Below are positions 36,087-43,918 of a DNA stretch of 64,000 nucleotides, in pieces. The position numbers and the translations under genes are program-made. The notes under the pieces are model-generated. The model did not search any database and was not told where the DNA came from. It worked only from the letters and a program-made list of their open reading frames with translations. The DNA is from Paenochrobactrum glaciei. GTDB lineage: Bacteria > Pseudomonadota > Alphaproteobacteria > Rhizobiales > Rhizobiaceae. Position 1 is the first letter of the stretch, and the number at the start of each line of letters is the position of its first letter. The stretch spans positions 596,729-660,728 of the forward strand of contig NZ_BAAADE010000002.1 of NCBI RefSeq assembly GCF_039522165.1, written 5' to 3'.

Positions 36087-37346
36087 TTATGGCTTGGGCG
36101 CCTGATGCTGAGATGCAAACAGCTTGCCGCGTTCTGCAATCAGCATGCAGATGAAGCTGATAATGCCAAGAATGGTAAAGCCCAGTGCGATTGGTGTCGT
36201 GGTACCATCAAAGGATTGGCCGATGATGGCGCCCAACGTCGCGCCCACGGTTGTCTGGGTGAAGCCAAGCACCGACGATGCAGTTCCGGCAACAGCTCCC
36301 AACGGCTCCATCGCAAGCGCGTTGAAGTTCGAGGTGATCTGCCCGAACGAGAACATGATGACCATGTAAAGCGGCAAAAGCAGGAACAGCGGCACAGGCC
36401 CTTCAAAGCTCAATGACAACACGAACCACAACAAGCTGAAGCAGATAAAGACAAACAGCATTGTTTGTGAAATGCGGCGCATACCATAACGGCCGACAAA
36501 GCGTGAGTTGAGGAAGGAAGACAGCGCCATTGTGGCTGCGACAACCGCAAAAGCCAGCGGGAACAATTCACCCAGTTCATAAATGCCGACATAGATCTGC
36601 TGCGATGAGCCGATAAAGCCGAACAAAGTGCCTAGGATGAAGGATGTGCCGAGCATATAGAAAAAGGCCACACGGTTGGTCAGCACGAGGCTGAAGGACT
36701 GTGCAAGGCTTGTAATCGACAGTGAACGTCTTTTTTCTTCAGCCAGTGTTTCCGGCATGCGGAAATAAACCCACACCATTACTACCGCCGCTGAAACTGC
36801 CATAAAGACAAAAATCAGGTGCCATTCACCAAACAGCATGATGAACTGACCGGTTGCAGGTGCAATCACCGGCAGGATCATGAAGACCATCATAATCAGC
36901 GACATGACTTCGGCCATCTGACGGCCGCCGTAGAGGTCACGCACAATAGAAACGGCAATAACACGCGTACCTGCGGCACCAATGCCTTGTAAAACACGCA
37001 GCGCAATCAACATGGAAAAGCTGGTGGTGAAGGCGGACGCCAATGCGGTGACAATATAAATGCTTGTGCCGACAAAAAGTGGAATTCGTCTTCCGAAACG
37101 GTCACTCAATGGCCCGTAGAATAATTGCGAAACGCCTAAGCCCAGCAAATAAGCCGTAATGACGAATTGCCGATGGTTTTCAGATTCAACACCAAGGCTG
37201 GCACCAATTTCCTGTAGTCCCGGAAGCATGATGTCAATTGCCAGAGCGTTAATCGCCATAACCGCTGCAATCAGAGCAATAAATTCGCCACGACCGCGCA
37301 TGCCGGTCGTTGGTTCGGAGTGACCCTGTTTTATATCAATTGGCAA
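36087..37346 (-). CDS. MFS exporter, Bcr/CflA family
   Basis: This 419-residue major facilitator protein has twelve predicted helices. Helix 1 contains AVMAINALAIDIMLPGL, a Bcr/CflA hallmark, and the loop 2-3 motif A reads YGPLSDRFGRRIPLFVG. Family members export drugs such as bicyclomycin or chloramphenicol, or small metabolites; the substrate here is unknown. The C-terminus is a short basic tail (AERGKLFASQHQAPKP). The gene is transcribed alone. Confidence 0.88.
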   Translation of the reverse strand: MPIDIKQGHSEPTTGMRGRGEFIALIAAVMAINALAIDIMLPGLQEIGASLGVESENHRQFVITAYLLGLGVSQLFYGPLSDRFGRRIPLFVGTSIYIVTALASAFTTSFSMLIALRVLQGIGAAGTRVIAVSIVRDLYGGRQMAEVMSLIMMVFMILPVIAPATGQFIMLFGEWHLIFVFMAVSAAVVMVWVYFRMPETLAEEKRRSLSITSLAQSFSLVLTNRVAFFYMLGTSFILGTLFGFIGSSQQIYVGIYELGELFPLAFAVVAATMALSSFLNSRFVGRYGMRRISQTMLFVFICFSLLWFVLSLSFEGPVPLFLLLPLYMVIMFSFGQITSNFNALAMEPLGAVAGTASSVLGFTQTTVGATLGAIIGQSFDGTTTPIALGFTILGIISFICMLIAERGKLFASQHQAPKP

Positions 37347-37712
37347 AATACTCTCCTGTCTGCGGCATACATATGATCAACCCGAAATAGCACTTAAACC
37401 GTATTGTTTAAGTCTATCGTGCCCGTGAAATGCGGTTGGGTTGACCAGAAATTATCGTTTGACCCCCCGATCTTATGAATGACCAGTATAATCAAGCAAT
37501 AATATTTTAAAAACATATTTCAATGATTGGTTGAATCAATTGAATAGTGAAATTAGGTCGTGAATAGCAACATCTGTATGAATGTGCATGTTCACGAGGT
37601 CGTGAAGATAAAGAAAACCTCAATATGACATTTAATAACACTGAGGCTGAAAAACAGCAAAGGTGCCGGAGACCGGCACCTTAAAACATTCATTGAAGAA
37701 GAATGATGGGAA
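37347..37712. other. Gene-free stretch with the grxD terminator
   Basis: The only clear element is a 10-bp hairpin AAGGTGCCGG-AGA-CCGGCACCTT (37660-37682) downstream of grxD, with a weak T run on the minus strand. The rest is A+T-rich and must include the promoter of the Bcr/CflA gene. Confidence 0.6.
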
Positions 37713-38045
37713 TCAGGCCGCTTTAATAGCGATGCCTTTTTCTTCAAAGAGCGCTTTCAGTTCACCGGACTGGAACATTTCACGGGTGATATCGCAACCG
37801 CCAATGAACTCACCTTTAACGTAAAGCTGAGGAATGGTTGGCCAGTTGGAATATTCTTTAATGCCGTTACGCATTTCGTCCGATGCCAACACGTTGATTC
37901 CTTTGTAATCAACGCCGATGTAATCCAGAATCTGTACAACCTGTCCGGAAAAACCGCACTGAGGGAAACCAGGCGTACCTTTCAGGAAAAGTACGACATC
38001 ATTATTTTTTACTTCACTGTCAATAAGTTCGTTGATGCCGCTCAT
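37713..38045 (-). CDS. grxD: Monothiol glutaredoxin, Grx4/GrxD type
   Basis: The 110-residue protein has the monothiol motif CGFS in GTPGFPQCGFSGQVVQIL, the glutathione-binding WPTIPQLYVKGEFIGGCDI, and typical length. CGFS glutaredoxins bind a 2Fe-2S cluster, often together with a BolA partner, and pass clusters on or signal iron status. A BolA-family gene lies only 180 bases upstream on the same strand, which fits that partnership. Confidence 0.95.
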   Translation of the reverse strand: MSGINELIDSEVKNNDVVLFLKGTPGFPQCGFSGQVVQILDYIGVDYKGINVLASDEMRNGIKEYSNWPTIPQLYVKGEFIGGCDITREMFQSGELKALFEEKGIAIKAA

Positions 38046-38223
38046 ATTCTTCGTCCTTTTCTTTTTCCGCTCAATCAGCAGAAATTTCTGTCCGAATTGT
38101 CGGATGTGATCAAAAAATGATCAGGTCTGTTCGATGTTAAGCTGTAAAAACCACTTTTTTAAGTTCAATGCAACATTGTCTTAAACACTGCGGCAATTAC
38201 AGCTCACATAGAAAGCTTCAGGC

Positions 38224-38463
38224 TTATACCTTTTCAGGCACACTTGTTTGCAAGGCGAGGGCGTGCAGTGCATTGCCCATATTGCCGCTTAAAGCTTCAT
38301 AGACCATCTGATGTTGCTGTACGCGCGATTTACCACGGAAGCTTTCCGCAATAACTTCGGCGGCGTAATGATCACCATCTCCGGCAAGGTCACGGATCGT
38401 CACCTGTGCGTCAGGAATTCCGACGCGAATGAGTTTTTCGATCTCGTGAGCATCCATAGCCAT
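38224..38463 (-). CDS. BolA-family protein, probable partner of the monothiol glutaredoxin
   Basis: This small protein (79 residues from MAMDAHEIEKLIRVGIPDAQV) has the BolA fold, with the central GDGDHYAAEVIAESFRGKSRVQQHQMVYEAL including the class II-like loop and the His ligand region. BolA proteins bind the 2Fe-2S cluster of CGFS glutaredoxins. The ATG at 38463 has GGAG six bases upstream, so it is preferred to an ATG five codons earlier. It is followed by grxD on the same strand. Confidence 0.9.
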   Translation of the reverse strand: MAMDAHEIEKLIRVGIPDAQVTIRDLAGDGDHYAAEVIAESFRGKSRVQQHQMVYEALSGNMGNALHALALQTSVPEKV

Positions 38464-38640
38464 GTTGTTCTCCGTCAATTCAAAGAATTAAACTGTAATT
38501 CGCATATTTGCTGATCAGATATGGGAATTAGGATTGATAATGACAATAAGCATGAGCCAAGGCAAGGCCTGCACCGGTTTATGGACGGGGCGGTTCTTTT
38601 GGTCGCGGCTGATGATTAATATCGGGGTGGGGAATTATAA

Positions 38641-38669
38641 AAAAAGCCACTCGTGAAGAGTGGCTTTTT
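38641..38669 (-). terminator. Terminator after rpmG
   Basis: AAAAAGCCACTC (38641-38652) and GAGTGGCTTTTT (38658-38669) make a 12-bp stem with a five-base loop. On the minus strand it ends in a long T run, 20 bases beyond the rpmG stop. Confidence 0.9.
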
Positions 38670-38688
38670 AACGCTTTCAGGAACAAGA

Positions 38689-38856
38689 TTACTTGATCTT
38701 GGTTTCCTTGAATTCAACGTGTTTTCTTACGACTGGGTCGTATTTAGTCTTTGTCATTTTTTCCGTCATCGTACGGCTGTTCTTCTTCGTTACGTAGAAG
38801 AAACCCGTATCTGCGGTTGACAAAAGCTTGATCTTGATCGTGTTAGCCTTAGCCAT
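38689..38856 (-). CDS. rpmG: 50S ribosomal protein L33
   Basis: Translation of the minus strand gives 55 residues beginning MAKANTIKIKLLSTADTGFF, then YVTKKNSRTMTEKMTKTKYD and ending KETKIK. This is a complete L33 of the Cys-free type, so it does not depend on zinc. It is a structural protein of the large ribosomal subunit. It is encoded just downstream of the MFS gene in the order common in Brucella relatives, and has its own terminator. Confidence 0.95.
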   Translation of the reverse strand: MAKANTIKIKLLSTADTGFFYVTKKNSRTMTEKMTKTKYDPVVRKHVEFKETKIK

Positions 38857-38957
38857 TTCGCTATACCTGCTCTTTTAAAATTGAAACCGCCAGCGATTCC
38901 GGCGACTTCACCCGGTAGCGGAAATTCGGCGCGACACTACGAAAAACCAGAGAAAAG

Positions 38958-40136
38958 TCAACCCCGCTTATTGAATCTCATCAAACGTATTGCAGCAATA
39001 ATGGCATATCCGGCAAAAAAGATGCCCAGAACGAGCGGAAAACCGTTTACGCCCACCACATCCATGCCAATACCGACCAGCTGAGGGCCGGTTAGCATGC
39101 CGATTGCATAGCAAAAAACGAAGGCCGCATTGGCTGATGCAAGCTCACGTCCTTTGAGGGAAGAGCCCAGATGGGCAAGGCCGATCGTGTAAAGACCTGC
39201 GACAACACCGCCCCATAAGAAAAGGCAAATAGCCAGCAAATACCAGTTGCCGAGTAAAAATGGCATGCCAATCATTCCGCCAAGGCCGGTGACTGCGCAA
39301 AAGAGCAATAGCTTGCGTCTGTCCGAAATACGGTCACTGACGAGGCCAAGCGGAATTTGCATCATCACGTTGCCAAGGCCGATAATGGTCAGCAGCAGGG
39401 CTGTGTCGCCTTCCGGGTAGCCGATTTTAGCGCCAAAGACCGGAAAGAGTGCAAGGCCGCCGGTTTCCACCGCACCAAAGACAAAAACGGCCATTGTGGC
39501 GGTGGGGACAGTGAAGATGAAAGGCAGAAAAGGTACATGTTCGCCTTCTTCAAAATCAGGACTGTCACGCCATGCGATCAGCACGGGAATGATAGCGAGC
39601 ATGATAATGCAGAAGCCAACGCCAAACGGCATCATACCGGCACTGCCAATTCTTGAGAAGAGCCATGGCCCCAACGCAAAGCCCATCGCGAAGGAGGTGG
39701 CATAAAGACCAAGCACAAAGCCGCGCTTCTCCGGCGGTGCGGAGGCGTTGATCCAATATTCGGACAAGACAAACAGGACGGTGAGCGCAAAGTGCAAAAT
39801 GACACGCAGCACAAACCACATCCAGATATCCTGGAAGAAATGGAAGCCGATAAAGGCAGCGCCACCAATCAGCAGCATGATAAAAATGGTGCGCACCACA
39901 CCAAGCTTTGAGGCAATGGGGGAGGCAAGCGGTGCTGCGGCAATAGAGGCTAGGCCTGCAAAAGCCGTATTGGCACCAATGACAGTGGAGGAATAGCCAC
40001 GGCTTTCCAGAAGTACGCTTAATAGCGGAATTCCTAAGCCGATGGCAGCGCCAACAGCACTGATTGTTGCAATGGCAGCGCCCAGCGAGCGCCAGTTGAA
40101 GATTACTGCTTCATCAGAGGGTGGCAGATTTGTCAT
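38958..40136 (-). CDS. MFS transporter (YcaD-like)
   Basis: A 392-residue twelve-helix major facilitator protein. Features include LLESRGYSSTVIGANTAFAGLASIAAAP between helices 1 and 2, SEYWINASAPPEKRGFVLGLYATSFAMGFALGP, and LVSDRISDRRKLLLFCAVTG in the second half. The pattern resembles YcaD-type sugar-like or drug-like transporters of unknown substrate. It lies three bases downstream of the NUDIX gene, so the two are probably cotranscribed. Confidence 0.85.
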   Translation of the reverse strand: MTNLPPSDEAVIFNWRSLGAAIATISAVGAAIGLGIPLLSVLLESRGYSSTVIGANTAFAGLASIAAAPLASPIASKLGVVRTIFIMLLIGGAAFIGFHFFQDIWMWFVLRVILHFALTVLFVLSEYWINASAPPEKRGFVLGLYATSFAMGFALGPWLFSRIGSAGMMPFGVGFCIIMLAIIPVLIAWRDSPDFEEGEHVPFLPFIFTVPTATMAVFVFGAVETGGLALFPVFGAKIGYPEGDTALLLTIIGLGNVMMQIPLGLVSDRISDRRKLLLFCAVTGLGGMIGMPFLLGNWYLLAICLFLWGGVVAGLYTIGLAHLGSSLKGRELASANAAFVFCYAIGMLTGPQLVGIGMDVVGVNGFPLVLGIFFAGYAIIAAIRLMRFNKRG

Positions 40137-40139
40137 TAA

Positions 40140-40916
40140 TCAGATTACTTCACGCAGATAGCGACCATAACGGGGGCTATATTGCACCACCGGAATGGAG
40201 GCAGGCAATGATGACCTGTTATCGTCTAACAGTACTTGGGCATGTTTTAAAATAGATTCGGTAATTTCGAGAATATCAAGTTCAAGCGCCTGATTGAATG
40301 TAATCCAGCTCAAATCTTCCAGTTCACCACTGGGTTTCAACTGCTGAATGTGCAAATCCGGCAATGTGTCGCGAAAAGCCATGAAAAAACGGGTGTCAAA
40401 ACGGCGCACATGATGCGGCGGCGTAATAGCACGCGCAAAATAACGCAGTTTGGAAAGATGGGGCAGATCGCCGGATTTTAAAAATTCACCCCAATCGGGA
40501 TGATTGTGATCCGACACATTGGAATCATCAATGCGTGCCGGAGTGGAAAGACGCAAGCCGGTTTCTTCAAAGGTTTCACGAATCGCACATAAGCCTAAAG
40601 CACGCGCACGCCGCACTGACGGGCGCGAGCCCATACTTGCCAGAAGTTTGTTTTGATCTGTTTCTAAAAGTTCGGATGCAGCCGCAATGGAGCCGTCTTG
40701 CAGGTCGGTACGGCCACCGGGAAACACATATTTACCGGGCATGAAGGCGAGTTTGGCGTTGCGCCGCCCCATTAAAACGCGAGGTTGTGACTGCGAGCGG
40801 TCGATCAATAACAAAGAAGCAGCGTCTTTAGGGCGTTTTCTTAGGCCGGGCTTATCCGACACAGGTTTTTGCGGAAATGATTCTGCATAGCGCGGATTGT
40901 GATGAGACGCCGACAT
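40140..40916 (-). CDS. NUDIX hydrolase with basic N-terminal extension
   Basis: The protein has 258 residues. Following a Pro/Lys/Arg-rich start (SFPQKPVSDKPGLRKRPKDAASL), the NUDIX domain contains MLMG-like RVLMGRRNAKLAFMPGKYVFPGGRTD and a box ending IRETFEETGLRLS (REUxEExGU-like). A long insertion between the GG and the RETFEETG part is typical of the NudL/NUDT19-like group, some of which act on coenzyme A. The substrate is not determined here. It precedes the MFS gene by three bases. Confidence 0.82.
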   Translation of the reverse strand: MSASHHNPRYAESFPQKPVSDKPGLRKRPKDAASLLLIDRSQSQPRVLMGRRNAKLAFMPGKYVFPGGRTDLQDGSIAAASELLETDQNKLLASMGSRPSVRRARALGLCAIRETFEETGLRLSTPARIDDSNVSDHNHPDWGEFLKSGDLPHLSKLRYFARAITPPHHVRRFDTRFFMAFRDTLPDLHIQQLKPSGELEDLSWITFNQALELDILEITESILKHAQVLLDDNRSSLPASIPVVQYSPRYGRYLREVI

Positions 40917-41090
40917 GAAATAACTGCCCTTTTAAACCACCCGTAAGCCGGAAAGCCGATGCTGCTTTGCTGCTCTGAGCATTTATTGCAACGGTTTCAA
41001 ACAGATTTTACGTGCTTTCAAGAAAACGGCCAGCTTGAATGACAATGATTAAGCCGGCCGTTTGTTATTTTTGACAAGAGGAGAGGCGTT

Positions 41091-41540
41091 TTACGCGTCG
41101 CCTTTTTCTTCACCGCCGAAGCCGTGCATATAATTTGCCCATTGTAACCCGATGATGGAACCTTTGATCGGTTGCAGCATTGCGAGAGACAATAAAATAG
41201 TCAGGGGTGACCAGATGGCCAGGTGCACCAGCAGCGGCCATGTGGTCGATGCTTCCATGATCATTGCACCAGCAATGACAATATGGCCGACGATCACAAC
41301 AGTTAGGTAGGCTGGCAGATCGTCAGCGCGCTGGGCACGATAATCTTCGCCGCAAACTGCACATGCATCGACGGATTTCAAATATTTACGGAAAAGTTTG
41401 CCTTCACCGCAATGGGGGCAGCGGCAAAGCATTCCACGCCACATGGCTTGCCCGAGCGAACGGGCAGGGCGTTGTGTATGTTCATGGTCACCGCCGAAAA
41501 CCTGCGGTGGTTCAACTGTTTTTACCTGTAACGCGCTCAT
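41091..41540 (-). CDS. DUF983 family zinc-ribbon membrane protein
   Basis: The 149-residue product has a CxxC pair (CRCPHCGEGKLF) and a second pair (DACAVCGEDY), forming a likely zinc ribbon, then two membrane helices (LTVVIVGHIVIAGAMIM and LAIWSPLTILLSLAML). This is the DUF983 family, whose function is unknown. A hairpin with AACGGCC/GGCCGTT arms lies downstream near 41025-41062. Its start codon overlaps the rnr stop by one base, so it is read from the topA-rnr unit. Confidence 0.85.
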   Translation of the reverse strand: MSALQVKTVEPPQVFGGDHEHTQRPARSLGQAMWRGMLCRCPHCGEGKLFRKYLKSVDACAVCGEDYRAQRADDLPAYLTVVIVGHIVIAGAMIMEASTTWPLLVHLAIWSPLTILLSLAMLQPIKGSIIGLQWANYMHGFGGEEKGDA

Positions 41541-43915
41541 CAGCGACCTCTTTTTCGGCTGCCTGGAAATGCGGCTGAGGGACCGGATTTTCCACGGCTC
41601 ATGCGACCTGCCCGTTTTGACTTATGGAAAGATTTTGTCGTTGTAGGCAGCGGACGCGGTTCAGAAACCATTTCAAAACGAAGCGCACCGGCAACCGGCA
41701 GTGCTTCGATAAGCTTCACATCCACAATATCGCCGAGCCGGTACCCTTTACCGCTGCGCTCACCCGCTACAGAATGATTAGCCTCGTCATATAAATAGTA
41801 TTCATAACCTAAAGTTGAAATGGGAATAAAGCCATCTGCACCATATGTCGCAAGTGCTACAAACAATCCGGCTTTTGTTACGCCTGAAACGCGCCCCTGA
41901 AATGTGTCACCAATCTGGCCTGCCAGATGGTGCGCAATCAGGCGATCCACCGTTTCACGTTCTGCCAGCATGGCGCGGCGTTCCATTTGCGAAATCTCGG
42001 CGGCAATTTCTGCTAAACTTGCTTCTTCATGCGGCGTAATTCCGCCAGCACCCAAATGCAGCGAGCCAATAAGAGCGCGATGGACGATCAGATCGGCATA
42101 ACGGCGGATTGGTGAGGTGAAATGCGCATATTTGTGTAAATTCAAGCCAAAATGGCCGATATTTTCAGGGCTGTATTCCGCCTGACTTTGCGAGCGCAAC
42201 ACCACCTGATTAACCAGCTCTTCGTGATCGGTATCTTTGACCTGAGACAGGATGCCGTTAAACTGGGCGGGTCTGAGTTCAGCACCGCGTGCAAGGCTGA
42301 TATTGAGGCTGCGCAAAAATTCACGCAAACCTTCCTGCTTCGCCATGGACGGAGAATCATGGATGCGGAAAATCAAAGGCTGTTTTTTCTGCTCCAAGGT
42401 TTCGGCAGCAGAGACATTCGCCTGAATCATGCATTCCTCGATGAGCTTATGCGCATCAAGACGCTCAGGGATAATCACCTTGTCAACTTTGCCCTCAGGG
42501 GTGAGGAGGATTTTCTTTTCCGGCAGGTCAAGTTCAAGCGGCTGGCGATTGTCGCGGCCGCGCTTCATGACAAAATAGGCTTCCCACAGAGGCTTCAGCA
42601 CGCTTTCCATGATTGGTGCTGTAACATCATCAGGTGCGCCATCAATGGCAGCCTGTGCTTGCCCATAGGCAAGATGTGCAGCCGAGCGCATCATCACGCG
42701 GTGGAATGTATGGGACTTTTTGCGACCCTCAGCGGTGAAAATCATCCGTGCCGCAAGTGCCGGACGATCTTCGCCCTCACGCAAAGAGCAAAGATTATTG
42801 GAAATACGTTCCGGCAACATAGGCACAACACGGTCTGGAAAATAGACCGAGTTACCACGGCGCAGAGCTTCTCTGTCCATTGGTGAGCCGGATGTCACAT
42901 AGGCTGCCACATCGGCAATGGCGACATAGACAATATAACCGCCAAGATTATTCGGGTCTTCATCGCGCTCAGCATAGACTGCATCATCATGATCCTTGGC
43001 ATCTGCCGGATCAATGGTGACAAGCGGGATGTTGCGCCAGTCTTCGCGTTTGCCCAGTTCCAGCGGTTTGCATTTTTCAGCTTGCTCCAGCACTTCTTCA
43101 GGGAAGACATGCGGAATATCATGCGCATGGATGGCAATCATCGAAAGCGCTTTTTCGCTGTCGAGCGCACCAACCACCTGCGAGACCTTGCCACGCGATG
43201 GGCCGAAACGCTTGGAACGAGTGACTTCAACCTCAACCAGATCACCGGCTTTTGCTTCGCCGATCTGATCTTTATCAATAAGCACTTCCGGTTGTTTTCT
43301 ATCAACCGGCTCAAGACGCCAATCACCTTTTTCTGTCTGGCGCAAAACGCCAAGCACAGAATTTTCATGACGTTCTAAGCGTTTAATCAAACGCGCTGTA
43401 AAGCGAGGGCCGGAATTATCCGAGTTGCGGAAGATTTTCGCCATGATCCGGTCGCCAATGCCAACCGCAGGGCCTTTATCTTCACGGCTACGGCGAATGA
43501 GAACAAGCGGTGCTTTATTCTCATCATCTGCTGGCCAATCAGCAGGACGCGCCATCAGACCGCCATCGCTGTCGCGGCCTGTGATGTCGAGCACAGCAAT
43601 GGACGGCATGGAGCCCGGACGTGACAATTTCTTGGAGCGCTTCTCCAATTCACCTTCATCGGTGAGGTCACGCAGAATGTCTTTCAGATGGATACGCGCA
43701 TTGCCTTTAAGATTAAAAGCTTTGGCAATGTCGCGTTTACCGGCGCGATCAGGATTTTCTTCAATGAATTTGAGAATATCTTCACGCGTCGGCAAATAAG
43801 CAAGGCTTGTATCTGCCCGACCAGACTCATTCGAGCCTGATTTGGCTTTCGAGGCACGCCGTTCTGTACGCATAGATTTGCCCTTTTCGGGACTGGTGTG
43901 GGAGCGACGTGCCAA
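41540..43915 (-). CDS. rnr: Ribonuclease R (RNB-family 3'-5' exoribonuclease)
   Basis: RNase R degrades structured RNA and is important for rRNA and tmRNA quality control. The 791 residues comprise a winged-helix-like N-terminus (TREDILKFIEENPDRAGKRDIAKAFNLKG), cold-shock domains, the RNB domain with catalytic aspartates in VTIDPADAKDHDDAVYAERDE, DRVVPMLPERISNNLCSL, and the C-terminal S1 domain (GDTFQGRVSGVTKAGLFVAL) with a basic tail. The gene begins three bases after the topA stop, in a topA-rnr-DUF983 operon. Confidence 0.95.
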   Translation of the reverse strand: MARRSHTSPEKGKSMRTERRASKAKSGSNESGRADTSLAYLPTREDILKFIEENPDRAGKRDIAKAFNLKGNARIHLKDILRDLTDEGELEKRSKKLSRPGSMPSIAVLDITGRDSDGGLMARPADWPADDENKAPLVLIRRSREDKGPAVGIGDRIMAKIFRNSDNSGPRFTARLIKRLERHENSVLGVLRQTEKGDWRLEPVDRKQPEVLIDKDQIGEAKAGDLVEVEVTRSKRFGPSRGKVSQVVGALDSEKALSMIAIHAHDIPHVFPEEVLEQAEKCKPLELGKREDWRNIPLVTIDPADAKDHDDAVYAERDEDPNNLGGYIVYVAIADVAAYVTSGSPMDREALRRGNSVYFPDRVVPMLPERISNNLCSLREGEDRPALAARMIFTAEGRKKSHTFHRVMMRSAAHLAYGQAQAAIDGAPDDVTAPIMESVLKPLWEAYFVMKRGRDNRQPLELDLPEKKILLTPEGKVDKVIIPERLDAHKLIEECMIQANVSAAETLEQKKQPLIFRIHDSPSMAKQEGLREFLRSLNISLARGAELRPAQFNGILSQVKDTDHEELVNQVVLRSQSQAEYSPENIGHFGLNLHKYAHFTSPIRRYADLIVHRALIGSLHLGAGGITPHEEASLAEIAAEISQMERRAMLAERETVDRLIAHHLAGQIGDTFQGRVSGVTKAGLFVALATYGADGFIPISTLGYEYYLYDEANHSVAGERSGKGYRLGDIVDVKLIEALPVAGALRFEMVSEPRPLPTTTKSFHKSKRAGRMSRGKSGPSAAFPGSRKRGR

Positions 43916-43918
43916 TTT